Of a DNA stretch of 64,000 bases, positions 9,021 through 18,437 are shown one piece after another. Positions within the stretch are counted from its first letter, which is position 1; each line of letters begins with the position of its first letter. Position numbers and translations under genes: made by a program. Origin of the DNA: Paracoccaceae bacterium (GTDB lineage: Bacteria; Pseudomonadota; Alphaproteobacteria; Rhodobacterales; Rhodobacteraceae); NCBI GenBank assembly GCA_021296235.1, contig JAGWAS010000020.1, forward strand, positions 1 to 64,000, given 5' to 3'. The notes beneath the pieces were generated by a model that saw only the letters and a program-made list of their open reading frames with translations, made no database searches and had not been told where the DNA came from.

Positions 9021-9787
9021 CGAACAGCCAGAACGGGTTGGTCCAATTGAATTAACAACTCTGTACGCAGGGCAGCACGCGGGGTGGAGACGCCAGAAAT
9101 CAATTATTGGAGCGATCAGCTCTGCATACGGGGTAACTTGATTGTACTACATCTTCCGGCAGCCCGATGTGATTCCGCTCGACATGAATCAGCGCGGAAA
9201 TTGACAATTTTCCCAAGTGTCTTTCCATCGGCGGCCTTACTTAGGCCTCGAAGTTATTTTTACCGTTCCAATGCGGATCGACACCGACCTGTAGCTCACG
9301 ATCATCGTCGATGGATTGTACAGGACTTTCGCGAGATACATCGGCAACGGTTAGGCAATGGTGCGAGCCAAGACGCTGTTCTCGGATTTCATTGACGCTG
9401 TTGCAACAGTATATGTGTCGCAGACCGCGATCTGTTTGCGCTATGGCCGTCGTGCCCACAAGCCGTTGATGATCAATAGCGGCTTTGCCGACAGGGGAAC
9501 GCCAATCCCGTGTCTGACAACGGCGCCCCGGCTTGAGTTCCCATGAACACGGAACCGGAAACCCAACATGAAAAATCCCGGTGAGGGGTAAAGCTTGCCG
9601 CTGTGAAGGATTCGGGTGGCGACAGAACTTTGGCAGATTCTTGTTCTCGTTGCCGAAGGTTCTCGAATGTCCGCCAGTCAAATAACAGTCAAATAAAATG
9701 TTCTAGCGCAAGGTGTTAAAAAGTAACGGTTTTTCTGAAACTGCTCCTGTGTTTTCCACACCCCGGCAAATAAACAGTCAAACAAAC
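9021..9787. other. Intergenic region, probably decayed DNA
   Basis: Only short interrupted frames on both strands. None could be tied to a family. It borders a truncated gene on the right, so it may hold remains of lost genes. Confidence 0.4.
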
Positions 9788-10522
9788 CTAGGCCCAGGCC
9801 GGCTTGTATCTTGCGTTTCGCTTCCCCTGCTTCGGATCGACAGGCTTGATCACTCCTTCATCCAGGGAATCGCGGATGATGCGTGATGCCTTTGCGCTGC
9901 TCTTTTCATCAAAACCAAACCGCTTCCGAAGGGACGTGTTGGTCGTCTCTTCCTGCATCACAAATTTCAGGCAGGCGTGCAGATAGCAGGCTCGAATGCG
10001 TTCAGTCCTGTCCATGTTCCTGAATTTCCTATGAGCGAAGAGAACGGCCCTTGACGAGTCTCCGCTCGTTTCCCATCTCAGCGGCGGAAGCTGGTAAAGT
10101 TCGGACTCGAAGACGATCTTATCCACTCCGCTGCTCCGTTCCTCGCAGACACCGATCCGGCGCATGAATGCGGCGAGCGCCTCGTTCCGGGAGCGCGGAG
10201 GCTGGTCAAGGAGGCGATCGATATCGCCCAGAGGTTTGCCTAGATTTGACGTCTCTACCCGGTTGCCAAACATCTTTACCATGGGACCGGCTCCGGAGAT
10301 CCCGAAATCCTGATGGATCAGGGCATTTGCGACTAATTCGCGCAGGGCCAGATCCGGATACATCGGCACATCCCTGCGGAGAGCTGTTCCGATGATTTCA
10401 TTGCGCGGCAGACGGTCGTTGAGGAATTCCATCAATCCTTCGAATCCGACCGCGTAGCCCTTCCGGCCTTCCTGCTCGCGGTCGGTGGCCATTCGGTCGT
10501 TTCCCTTGTAGCAAACAAACAT
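9788..10522 (-). pseudogene. Truncated AlbA_2/HATPase_c_4-type ATP-binding regulator (C-terminal half)
   Basis: The 244-residue frame matches the C-terminal part of the COG2865-like 'ATP-binding / RecG-like transcriptional regulator' family: 'YKGNDRMATDREQEGRKGYAVGFEGL', 'LALRELVANALIHQDF' (ATPase N-box-like), 'GNRVETSNLGKPL', 'PPRSRNEALAAFMRRIGVCEERSSGVDKI', then a winged-helix tail. Full proteins are about 430-480 residues with an N-terminal AlbA_2 (Schlafen-type) DNA-binding domain. That domain is absent: similarity stops around 'GKAV', a few codons before the ATG, and no matching frame is seen further upstream. The gene therefore looks 5'-truncated and is probably not functional. Members often accompany mobile or defence loci. 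Confidence 0.65.
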
Positions 10523-10907
10523 AACCGCCTTGCCACGACGGCGGCGGCATCCATGAAGCTGTCGGGAAAGAACCCTTCCGCAATCTCCCGGAATGGAAGT
10601 GCCGCTGCCAGGCTACCGGGAAAAGGAAATCAGCCGTTCCGGATTATTTCGACTTCCAACCAATCAGACGCCGATCCAATCCGCAACAAATCACCCACTC
10701 ACCGTCAAAATGCTCTGCAACCCAACAACCCCTCGACACCGACAAGCGTGGTGCCGACCGGTGCGAGGCAAAGAGGCAGGATTCGTGAGGCAAGGACCTG
10801 GAGGGCCTGGGAGATGGTCAAGGGCGCCGACGGGTTCTCCATGAAGGCGACGAGAAGCGAAGACAAAATACCTGGGGTGTCAATTTGCCCCTCACCGGAA
10901 CCGACAC
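10523..10907. other. Intergenic region beyond the truncated regulator
   Basis: No gene was recognised. It separates the broken ATP-binding gene from the end of the ABC transporter operon and marks the break where the N-terminal half of that gene is missing. Confidence 0.4.
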
Positions 10908-11720
10908 CTATGCGCCTATCCTGGCGAGGACATCGGCCTTCAGGAACTTTTCTACAGCGAGCATGAACGCGACTGACGGGACAAGAAGGACAAGCGCCGT
11001 GATCGATGCAATCTGGTAGTTGCCTTCCATGCTTGCGGTAAACAGCAGCAGCGGCAAGGTGGTGATGTCCGGAACCCCAACGAAGTAGGTTCCGGTGAAT
11101 TCATCGAGAGATATCAGGAACACGAAGATCGCACTTGCCAGAATCCCGGGCAATGCCAGCGGAAAGGTAATTGTCCGGAAGACATGGAACGGGCTCGCAC
11201 CCAGATTCCGGGCGGCCTCTTCCAACTCGTAATCCACAGCAGCGAACGCTGCAGTCGAAATCCAGACCGAGAACACGAGGCCCTGGATCGTATGAACGAG
11301 AACGACCCCCGTATAGGTCCCGTTCAGTCCGAACCCGTAGAAGATCCGGGCAATGTTCATGTGAACGGCGAGAGACGGGAATGCCTGTGGCAAAAGGAAC
11401 AGCAGCAGAAAGAGACTTCGCCAGGGAAGGCGTCCCCGTCCGAGTGCGAAGCCTGCGGGCACGGCCACCAACAGGCTGGCAGCCACTGTCAGCAGCGCAA
11501 TGATCACGGAATTGATCAGGGAAACCCTGGCATTCCCCTGTGGCCTGAATACGCGTTCCCAGAAGGAGAACCCCCATTCGATCGGCAGTTTGTGCGGGTA
11601 GTACCAGACTTCGGCGACTGTCCACAGGAGCATATTGGCGATCGGACCGAAGATCGCGAAGGCGAACAGCCCCAGGACTATTCCGCGCAGCAATGCTGCG
11701 GACTTCAGCCTTGCAGTCAT
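10908..11720 (-). CDS. ABC importer permease (PotC/UgpE-like)
   Basis: A 270-residue inner-membrane protein with six predicted membrane segments and the permease EAA loop ('LEEAARNLGASPFHVFRTITFPLALPGI'). It is the second permease of the importer and overlaps the first permease gene by 4 bp (ATGA type). Together with the upstream permease, binding protein and ATPase it forms a complete type I ABC importer. The order ATPase, binding protein, permease, permease fits polyamine, iron or sugar-phosphate-like families, so the substrate cannot be fixed from the sequence. Confidence 0.9.
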   Translation of the reverse strand: MTARLKSAALLRGIVLGLFAFAIFGPIANMLLWTVAEVWYYPHKLPIEWGFSFWERVFRPQGNARVSLINSVIIALLTVAASLLVAVPAGFALGRGRLPWRSLFLLLFLLPQAFPSLAVHMNIARIFYGFGLNGTYTGVVLVHTIQGLVFSVWISTAAFAAVDYELEEAARNLGASPFHVFRTITFPLALPGILASAIFVFLISLDEFTGTYFVGVPDITTLPLLLFTASMEGNYQIASITALVLLVPSVAFMLAVEKFLKADVLARIGA

Positions 11721-12565
11721 TCAGGCCGTCCGTCCTGCCTGATGCCTTGGCGAAGGTAGAACCATGCAACGACTGCGGTCATGGCGACCGAAATGAACCC
11801 CAGGGCATTTGCAACTTCATAATCGCCGTATGAGTTTATCCGCCAGGCCATGTCCACCGTCATCATCGTCGGGGATTGGGCATTGATCATCAACGGAACC
11901 GAAAGCACGGACATCATGAGTACATAGGAGAGGATCAGGCCCACCATCAGGGTCGTCGAGACCTGGGGAACAACGATCTGGATCAGCACGCGAACCCGCC
12001 CGGCCCCGAGATTTCTCGCCGCCTCGAATGTTGATCGGTCAAGCACGGCCATCGCGCCGGCCAGCAACAGCGTCACGAAAGGCGTCTGCTTCCAGACGAA
12101 GGTGATCACGATGCCCCGCCAGTCGAGGAAGCTCACCGCCTGCAAGGGCTCAATGATCCCGCCGGACACCAGAATATTGTTCATCATTCCGTTCTTGGCC
12201 AGGAATGTGCGCATGAGTTGTCCGGCCACGACGAACGGGATGAACAGCGGCCAGCGATAGAGCCATCGCAGCAGGTTGACCGCAGCCCGGTTTTCACCGA
12301 GCGTCAGGTACCCTGCAATCACGATCGAGCAGACGCCGATGAGCAGGGTCGAAACCGAGACGATCAGGACAGTAAAAAGCACATCCGTGGAATAGAATTC
12401 CAGCGCCTTGACGAAGTTGGCGAGCGTCCATGCGTCCCGCTCCTCATCGCGGAATGCCCACAGCATCGAGTATCCGAGAGGATAGATGAACAGGACGCAG
12501 AGCGCGATCAAGGCCGGCATCATCAGTGCGATGCCGGTCATGTTGCTCTTGGCAGGCATGTTCAC
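11717..12565 (-). CDS. ABC importer permease (PotB/UgpA-like)
   Basis: A 282-residue permease with six membrane segments and the EAA loop ('FEAARNLGAGRVRVLIQIVVPQVSTTL'). It begins 79 bp after the binding-protein gene and overlaps the next permease gene by 4 bp. It forms the heterodimeric channel with that protein. Confidence 0.9.
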   Translation of the reverse strand: MNMPAKSNMTGIALMMPALIALCVLFIYPLGYSMLWAFRDEERDAWTLANFVKALEFYSTDVLFTVLIVSVSTLLIGVCSIVIAGYLTLGENRAAVNLLRWLYRWPLFIPFVVAGQLMRTFLAKNGMMNNILVSGGIIEPLQAVSFLDWRGIVITFVWKQTPFVTLLLAGAMAVLDRSTFEAARNLGAGRVRVLIQIVVPQVSTTLMVGLILSYVLMMSVLSVPLMINAQSPTMMTVDMAWRINSYGDYEVANALGFISVAMTAVVAWFYLRQGIRQDGRPE

Positions 12566-12643
12566 CGGCTGCGTTTCAGGTCAGGACCCGGGCCGGAAAA
12601 CGGACTTTCCCGGTCCGGATGTAGTTGGTGCATGACACTCCGC

Positions 12644-13789
12644 CTAGTTGGAAACTTTCCGTTCATACGCTTCCTTGATGTCCGTGAAGAACGGACCCAG
12701 GGGGAACGGTTTTCCCTTTGAGGCAAGATCCGCCGGCGTCACGTCCTTGAAGATCTTCTCCCAGACCACCGGATCGAGCGCATCCTCGACATGCTCTGCG
12801 TCGATGCCCGGATACCAGTTGAAGCGGTTGACGATCCCCTCTGCCTGCACTTCCGGACTGGTGGCCAGCTCGATGAATGCCTTGGCGGCATCCCGGTTCC
12901 CGGCTTTCGCCGGAACCGCATAGTAATACGGCTGCCCGGGCATACCCGGCTCCGGCAGCGTGAGTTTCAGGTTGGGAGCAAGCCTCCCATCGGCCTGCCA
13001 TGTGTGAAACATGTCGACCCAGACCGGCCCCATCACGATTTCACCGCGATTGAGCATGTCGAGAGTGCCTGCATTGCCGGGCGTGAACGAAACGGACTCG
13101 TTGAATTCCCGCAGATCCGACAACGCGTCATCCCATGTATCCCTGATTGCAGGATCGTATGGCCCGTTGATGATCTGGTCGGTGTTGCCCGCATACGCGT
13201 ACATCCACGCAGCCGTGAATGCGACACCCGACATGCCGTTCTTGATGCCGTTATATCCGAACGCGCCCGGATTGGCCTTTACCCACGCCTTCAGTTCATC
13301 CAGACTCGCCGGAGGGTCGGACACGATGTCGGGGTTGTAGGCAATGGCTGTCTGGCTGTGAAACATCGGCATGACATAGCCGTCCACATCAGTGCCAAGT
13401 GCCATCCTCGAGGAGTCGCGCGTGGCCAGTTCCCCGGTTGCGATCTCGGAGCGGAAGCTCGACAGCAACCCGGAAGTCACCATCTCGGTGGTCTTGAGCT
13501 GATTGACGACAATGACGTCGGTATCCCAGGCGTCCGAGCCCTCCTGCGCCGCCAGCTTCTCGAGGATGGCCTGCGAACCCGCATCGCCGGGTCCGGTTCC
13601 GACAACACGGACCTGCCAATCCGGATTCCTGGCTTCGAACAGCGGACCGAGATAATCGGTGATGTAGTCCACCATGTTCTGCGATCCGCCCGAGGCGACG
13701 TTTAGGATTGATTCCGCGCTCGCATGGCCGAACGTCAGACTTGCCGCGGCAGCGGCAATCACGGCCTTTACAAATTGCGATTTTGGCAT
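12644..13789 (-). CDS. ABC importer periplasmic solute-binding protein (family 1)
   Basis: A 381-residue exported protein. The ATG at 13789 follows AAAGGAGAAAC and gives a clean signal peptide ('FVKAVIAAAAASLTFGHASA'). The mature part is a two-lobed family 1 solute-binding protein, with 'YITDYLGPLFEARNPDWQVRVV', 'DVIVVNQLKT', 'GTDVDGYVMPMF' and a late 'AAKAFIELATSPEVQ'. It captures the ligand for the two permeases and the ATPase. The ligand is unknown; the divergent LacI regulator next to a 2H phosphoesterase suggests a carbohydrate or phosphodiester, which is an inference only. Confidence 0.9.
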   Translation of the reverse strand: MPKSQFVKAVIAAAAASLTFGHASAESILNVASGGSQNMVDYITDYLGPLFEARNPDWQVRVVGTGPGDAGSQAILEKLAAQEGSDAWDTDVIVVNQLKTTEMVTSGLLSSFRSEIATGELATRDSSRMALGTDVDGYVMPMFHSQTAIAYNPDIVSDPPASLDELKAWVKANPGAFGYNGIKNGMSGVAFTAAWMYAYAGNTDQIINGPYDPAIRDTWDDALSDLREFNESVSFTPGNAGTLDMLNRGEIVMGPVWVDMFHTWQADGRLAPNLKLTLPEPGMPGQPYYYAVPAKAGNRDAAKAFIELATSPEVQAEGIVNRFNWYPGIDAEHVEDALDPVVWEKIFKDVTPADLASKGKPFPLGPFFTDIKEAYERKVSN

Positions 13790-13824
13790 GATGTTTCTCC
13801 TTTCAGGTTGGTTTGGGGCTTTCC

Positions 13825-14952
13825 TCAGCACCCTGGAATGGCTGCGGCATTGGAGTGATCTGCTGCAAACAGGTTCAATGCCGCAGCCGGCACACGCAGT
13901 TCGACGGCGCTTCCGACTGCCAGACGCCGCCTGTGGTCGATCAGGAATTCAAGTTCGCCTATCGCAATATTGTGCCGGTAGGTCTTTCCGAGATAGCTGT
14001 TCTGACGGACAACGCCTCTCGCCGCCAGCCCGGATTTGGGCAAGGATTCACGCGAGTTCAACATGGCGGCCTCGCTGTGAAACTGAGCGATCATCGGCCC
14101 GTCCACCGGATCGGGCGCGTTGACCCCTTCCCTTCCCTGATCATCGGCCACTGGCAGGCTGACGGAAGTCTCCAGCCCCGGCGCGGACAGCGATACGTGC
14201 CCGTTTGCGAACGCCGCGTTGACCGGAAGCCGATTGTCCGCACCGACGAAATCGGCAACCAGTGACGAGTTCGGACGGTGATACACATCCTCGGGCGGCC
14301 CCGACTGGATAATTTCACCCTGATCGAGAATGACAACCCGGTCGGCCATGGACATCGCCTCTTCCTGGTCGTGCGTGACGAGGATTGTGGTCGTTCCGAT
14401 CTTCCTCTGCAGCGAACGTATCTCGCCTCTCATCATGTGGCGGATGCGCGCATCGAGGTTCGAGAGGGGTTCATCGAGCAGGAGGATTGGCGGATCGATC
14501 GCAAGTGCCCGAGCGAGCGCAACGCGCTGGCGCTGGCCGCCCGACAATTCGTAAACCCTACGATCCTCGAATCCTGAAAGCCCGACCATTTCCATGACTT
14601 CGCCAACGCGTCTGGTAACGGACTTGCGATCAAACCGCCTCAGGGTGAGGCCGTATCCGATGTTCCTCGCGACATTCATATGCGTCCAGAGCGCATAGGA
14701 CTGGAACATCATCGCCATGTTCCGCCGCTCCGGTGGGCACTCCCCGATGTCAACGCCGTCCACGAGAATCCGGCCCGCATGCAGGGGCACGAATCCGGCC
14801 AATGTCCTCAACAGGGTGGTTTTCCCGCATCCCGAGGCGCCAAGCAGTGCAACGAACTCCCCCGCTGCGATCGAGAGGCTGACCGACTTCAGGACTTTGA
14901 TGTTGCCGTAGGAGGTGTCGACCGACACCAGTTCGACAGGCAGACCCGGCAT
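13825..14952 (-). CDS. ABC importer ATP-binding protein (PotA/UgpC-like)
   Basis: A 375-residue ATPase. It has Walker A 'GASGCGKTT', a Q-loop ('MMFQSYAL'), the signature 'LSGGQRQRVALARAL', Walker B 'ILLLDEPLSNLD' and the switch His in 'LVTHDQEEA', followed by a C-terminal TOBE/MOP-like regulatory domain from about residue 240. It is first in the operon, with ribosome-binding site AAGGAG, and its start faces the LacI gene across an operator palindrome. It energises uptake by the two permeases. Confidence 0.93.
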   Translation of the reverse strand: MPGLPVELVSVDTSYGNIKVLKSVSLSIAAGEFVALLGASGCGKTTLLRTLAGFVPLHAGRILVDGVDIGECPPERRNMAMMFQSYALWTHMNVARNIGYGLTLRRFDRKSVTRRVGEVMEMVGLSGFEDRRVYELSGGQRQRVALARALAIDPPILLLDEPLSNLDARIRHMMRGEIRSLQRKIGTTTILVTHDQEEAMSMADRVVILDQGEIIQSGPPEDVYHRPNSSLVADFVGADNRLPVNAAFANGHVSLSAPGLETSVSLPVADDQGREGVNAPDPVDGPMIAQFHSEAAMLNSRESLPKSGLAARGVVRQNSYLGKTYRHNIAIGELEFLIDHRRRLAVGSAVELRVPAAALNLFAADHSNAAAIPGC

Positions 14953-14988
14953 TGACTATTAGGACTCCTTGTAAGTAAGATAAGTCAA

Positions 14989-15008
14989 ATATGCACACGT
15001 GTGCATAT
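14989..15008. promoter_or_regulatory. Perfect 20-bp palindromic LacI-type operator
   Basis: ATATGCACACGTGTGCATAT is a perfect inverted repeat with a central CpG, as in LacI/GalR-family operators. It lies in the 90-bp divergent region between the ABC operon and the LacI-family gene, where it can control both. Confidence 0.75.
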
Positions 15009-15042
15009 CGAGTCAATCAGATAGTTTCTCTGCATTGACTGC

Positions 15043-16131
15043 ATGAATTGGCGACAAAGGACTGGCGAAGATTCCATGATGACGACCAAGGACGAACCTA
15101 ACCGGGTCCCGGGCGGCGGAGTGCAGCGGATCGATGCAGGCAGAAGGCGCGTCACTGCCGAGGAAGTTGCAAGACTGGCAGGTGTTTCGCGCTCGGCCGT
15201 CTCCCGGGCCCATACAAGGGGCGCCTATGTTTCACGCGAAAAGAAACGGAAGATCCTGGAGGCTGCCGAGGTCCTTGGGTATCGGCCCAATGCCCTGGCG
15301 GCCGGACTGAGTTCGAAACGATCAAACCTCGTTGCGGTCGTCACGGGCAACCTGAAGAACCATTACGACAGCGAGTTTGTCGGAAAACTGGTGAGACAAC
15401 TCAACGATCTCGGAAAGCTGCCCATCGTCATCGGCGGGACTTCGGACAGTATCCAGGACAACGACGTGCTGGAGGCACTGGACTATCCACTGGATGCGAT
15501 TGTCATCCGCGCCGGCAGCGTGACGGTTGAAACGGTCAGGAGCTGCCTGAAACTGCAGGTGCCTGTCATCGTCTCCGGGCGAATATTCGACGTGGGAAAC
15601 GTGGACAGCCTCTGTTGCGACAACAATGCCGGCTCGGAAATGGCGGTTGCCGCCCTTTTTGAATCGGGACGGAAGAACATCGGTTATTTGGGCGGAGACC
15701 CCGGCCTGTTCTCGGAACAGGAACGGTGTGCCGGGTTCATTGCCGCGATGCGCAGGCGCCGCCTTGAGCCTGTCGTGATGGCACAGTCAGACTTCAGTTT
15801 TGGCGGCGGCTACGCAACCGGTCTGAAAATACTGCAAGGGTCCCGTCGGCCGGATGCCGTGTTTTGCGGAAACGACGCAATGGCTCTCGGGTTGCTGAAT
15901 GCCGCAAGAGAGACCCTGGGCATGCGGGTTCCGGAAGATCTCTCGGTCATCGGCTTTGATGACATCGAGATGTCAGGCTGGCCCTGTTTCAACCTGTCCA
16001 CGATCCGCAATCCGGTCGAGCCAGCAGTGGGCGAGATCGTGTCACTCCTCGAAAGTCGGTTCGCCGATCCGGCGAGGCAGGGACAGACAATTCGGATCGT
16101 GCCAACGCCTGTGTTGCGAGGCACCCACTGA
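15043..16131 (+). CDS. LacI-family transcriptional regulator
   Basis: A 362-residue repressor-type protein. The DNA-binding helix-turn-helix and hinge helix are at about residues 36-90 ('VTAEEVARLAGVSRSAVSRA', 'VLGYRPNALAAGLSS'), followed by a periplasmic-binding-protein-like ligand domain ('VFCGNDAMALGLLNAARE', 'DLSVIGFDDIEMSGWP'). The first ATG gives a 35-residue leader before the helix-turn-helix; ATGs at 15076 and 15079 are alternatives. It is divergent from the ABC importer with a palindromic operator between them. Its stop codon is 4 bp before the start of the 2H phosphoesterase gene, so the two are almost certainly co-translated. Confidence 0.93.
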   Translation: MNWRQRTGEDSMMTTKDEPNRVPGGGVQRIDAGRRRVTAEEVARLAGVSRSAVSRAHTRGAYVSREKKRKILEAAEVLGYRPNALAAGLSSKRSNLVAVVTGNLKNHYDSEFVGKLVRQLNDLGKLPIVIGGTSDSIQDNDVLEALDYPLDAIVIRAGSVTVETVRSCLKLQVPVIVSGRIFDVGNVDSLCCDNNAGSEMAVAALFESGRKNIGYLGGDPGLFSEQERCAGFIAAMRRRRLEPVVMAQSDFSFGGGYATGLKILQGSRRPDAVFCGNDAMALGLLNAARETLGMRVPEDLSVIGFDDIEMSGWPCFNLSTIRNPVEPAVGEIVSLLESRFADPARQGQTIRIVPTPVLRGTH

Positions 16132-16135
16132 AGGG

Positions 16136-16648
16136 ATGCTTTCAATCTGGCTCATCCCGCAGGATCCTGAACTCGGCAAGCTGCGGCTTTTGATCAAGCG
16201 CATTGCAGATATTACGGGTGGTCCGGTCTTCGAGCCGCATATCACCATTCTTGCCGATATTCCGCTGGCTCCGTCAGAGTTCGCCAACCGCTCCGCTTCG
16301 CATTTCCGGGCACTGCCGAGACTCGAACTGACCGTTGGTGAAATCGGGACCGGAACTGAATACTTCAAATCCCTGTACCTGTTGACCGAACGCTCGCCCC
16401 TGCTCAACAGGATTTACGATCTGGCATCATGGCAACTACCCTCGAAAGCCCGCGGCGACGAATTCGAGCCGCATGTCAGTCTCGCTTACGGAGACCAGCC
16501 ATACAGGAAGCACCCGCAACTCATCCAGATTGCCAATGAGTCAATCCCCCTGCGTTTGAGGTTTTCCGGGATCTCGATTGTGCGCGCCGGAAAACTCGTT
16601 CCTGTCGGGAAATGGAGGCGGCGGGCGGTCGTGGGATTCGATCAATAG
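16136..16648 (+). CDS. 2H phosphoesterase (cyclic phosphodiesterase / RNA ligase-like)
   Basis: A 170-residue protein with both catalytic HxT/Sx motifs of the 2H phosphoesterase superfamily: 'EPHITIL' near residue 38 and 'EPHVSLAYG' near residue 106. Known members hydrolyse cyclic phosphates (2',3'-cyclic nucleotides, ADP-ribose 1'',2''-cyclic phosphate) or similar phosphodiesters. The start ATG has AAGGG just upstream within the LacI stop region. It is encoded directly after the LacI regulator and divergent from the ABC importer, so its substrate may be the imported compound or the inducer. Confidence 0.8.
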   Translation: MLSIWLIPQDPELGKLRLLIKRIADITGGPVFEPHITILADIPLAPSEFANRSASHFRALPRLELTVGEIGTGTEYFKSLYLLTERSPLLNRIYDLASWQLPSKARGDEFEPHVSLAYGDQPYRKHPQLIQIANESIPLRLRFSGISIVRAGKLVPVGKWRRRAVVGFDQ

Positions 16649-17558
16649 CCTGTCGATCAGGCCGGTCATGTTATCATCGCATAGTTTGTACGCTGGATTA
16701 CTCCAGGGAGGAACAATCCGGGCGCATTCGGGTTCAACGGAATGGTCGGACAATCCTGCAGGCTTCAACCCTGCCAATATTGAGCTGTTTAGCAGCCTGT
16801 CCGGGCGTCAATCCGGCTGTGATGAGTTTTGCGCCGCTGTCTTTTAATTGATGTTTGATTAACGGGCGCCCGGAAACCCGAAGAAGAATATCTCTGTTCC
16901 GGAAATGGATGGATTATCGTCCCCGCGCCCGGATTCCGGAGAAATCATTTTAGTTTGCCGACTCTAGGAAAACTCACCTACACAGCGCCCGCCTGGTGAG
17001 CGAAACGCCGCCTGGATAACCTTTTTTTTGGGGTCGCAAAACCGTTCCCTCCGCTCTACGGGCAGGAAACGTGGTTCTGGGCGATGTGCCGGAAACCGAC
17101 CGGCTGAGGTCTCCGGATAGCTGAAAATACAGGGAATCCGCTGTGCGGGGATGGCATAAGCGATCCGCTTCAGGAGCTTGGCTATGCATTCTGTTCATCC
17201 AGAGGCACTTCTTCGACCTCAAGGATCCGGCGCGAACTGGAAGCACTTCGACCGTCTCTTCTCAAGTCTATCGCAGCGACATTGCCTAGGAGTTTGTCGG
17301 ATTTCGGGCAGACCCTCAAGTTCGTTCCGGTTGATGCCTGTTGCGATATGCCCGTCGATGACTCTCGACCTGAGACCAATCGACAAGTGTGCTCCCGAAG
17401 AATCGACTCAAGGCAAAAGTCAACCTGAAAGAGCGCGCTCCTTTAGCTTGTCAGGCGTTCCTCTAATCATCGGAACATGTACAAATGGCGGTTCGGTCCT
17501 ATTCCGCCCTACAAATGTAGAGTCGACCTGTCGCGGAAGACGTACCGCAGATGTACCG
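16649..17558. other. Gene-poor interval
   Basis: No frame on either strand shows a recognisable family, a ribosome-binding site and sensible length. A hairpin-like GGGCGCCCGG sits just after 16860. The interval lies at the start of a ~2.6-kb region with decayed genes. Confidence 0.4.
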
Positions 17559-17963
17559 TCACGTAGGGACTATCTTGGTTTTGATGACAATTCCATTCTC
17601 GTCGGTGTAGATTTGCAATGAACGCGCGCCTGCGTCAAACACAGAGTAAATGTCACAGACAAGACCATCTCGCTCGTGGCTCTTGTCGCAGGGTTCGCTG
17701 ACATCGAGAACCATTTTTGCCTCGTTGACATGCCTGCCAGTCAACAATTCGGCCCGATGGATACTTTCGTAAATCGAAGTATGCAGATTCCAGAGCCTGC
17801 GATACTCAAACCAGTTCAGATCATCGTAATTCCCAAACAGTTTGTCGTCAATCATCGCAGAAACGCAAGATCCATGATAAAATGTCTGGCCGCTGGAACT
17901 GCCATATAGCAGTACGCTCAACGCCAAAGCCAAGGCTCCGTTCCTTACGAAAAAAAGTCTCAT
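17559..17963 (-). CDS. Small secreted protein of unknown function
   Basis: A 134-residue protein with an N-terminal signal peptide ('FFVRNGALALALSVLLYGSSS') and a mature domain of about 110 residues with three cysteines (e.g. 'HGSCVSAM', 'SEPCDKSHERDGLVCDIYSVFD'). The ATG is chosen because it overlaps the stop of the upstream gene as ATGA. It follows a DAYRHC-type gene and may be its exported partner or immunity protein; that is inference from arrangement only. The family is not recognised. Confidence 0.6.
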   Translation of the reverse strand: MRLFFVRNGALALALSVLLYGSSSGQTFYHGSCVSAMIDDKLFGNYDDLNWFEYRRLWNLHTSIYESIHRAELLTGRHVNEAKMVLDVSEPCDKSHERDGLVCDIYSVFDAGARSLQIYTDENGIVIKTKIVPT

Positions 17964-18437
17964 CGTTGGGATTGCAGAGTTACAGGGCGCCCGTCGTTGA
18001 GCTTTTCTCGACACCCGCTGCTTACATCATCTCGCGAATTGGCATTACTGCCTATCGATGCGCCAATCCTGTTGTTGTGCTTATCCATTCTCTTCTCTTC
18101 TGCTGGGTCCGTCCCCAGACCATTCGTATAAATCGCCAACCCAGACGGGGGTGGTTTCGGTGGTCCGCCTTGCTAGATTCCCTGACGTAATGCAGTGTCG
18201 GTATGCATCCTGCTCGCCGTTGTGTTGTCCCGGGAGTCCGGTAGCAGCTGCCTCTTTTGTGTATCTATTTTTGTAGCTTTTCGGGCTGTAGCCACCGCCA
18301 CCTCCACCGCAGCCAAAGCTGATCGGAGCGAAAAGGTTGTCAAAGTGGATATAATGTCGACGCAACATCGAAATTTTCTTTCGTTTCAGAACAATTTCTT
18401 TGAAATATGAATCTTGTCGAGAATCGGATGTCAACAT
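17960..18437 (-). pseudogene. Frameshifted DAYRHC/MDxHNN-domain gene (DUF6973-like)
   Basis: The first frame (from 18437 or the inner ATG at 18368) carries a Gly-rich stretch, then 'GLPGQHNGEQDAYRHCITSG' and 'VWVGDLYEWSGD', and stops at 18081. In the +1 frame, from about 18117 onward, the domain continues with 'AEEKRMDKHNNRIGASIG' and runs to a TGA that overlaps the ATG of the next gene as ATGA. HNG-x-x-DA-x-RHC followed by MD-x-x-NN-x-x-G is the pattern of a small domain I recall as DUF6973. A single extra base near the GGGG run at about 18115-18118 would explain the break. It may be a real mutation, a sequencing error or, less likely, programmed frameshifting. Confidence 0.55.

Noticed and set aside
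12791-13705. 304-codon open frame on the + strand
   Set aside because: Lies opposite the well-supported binding-protein gene, lacks a ribosome-binding site and family resemblance; a shadow frame in G+C-rich DNA.
18105-18125. Programmed +1 frameshift in the DAYRHC gene
   Set aside because: No known slippery +1 signal such as a stop-codon-adjacent shift site is present; an indel or sequencing error at the G run is more likely, so it is listed as a frameshifted gene only.
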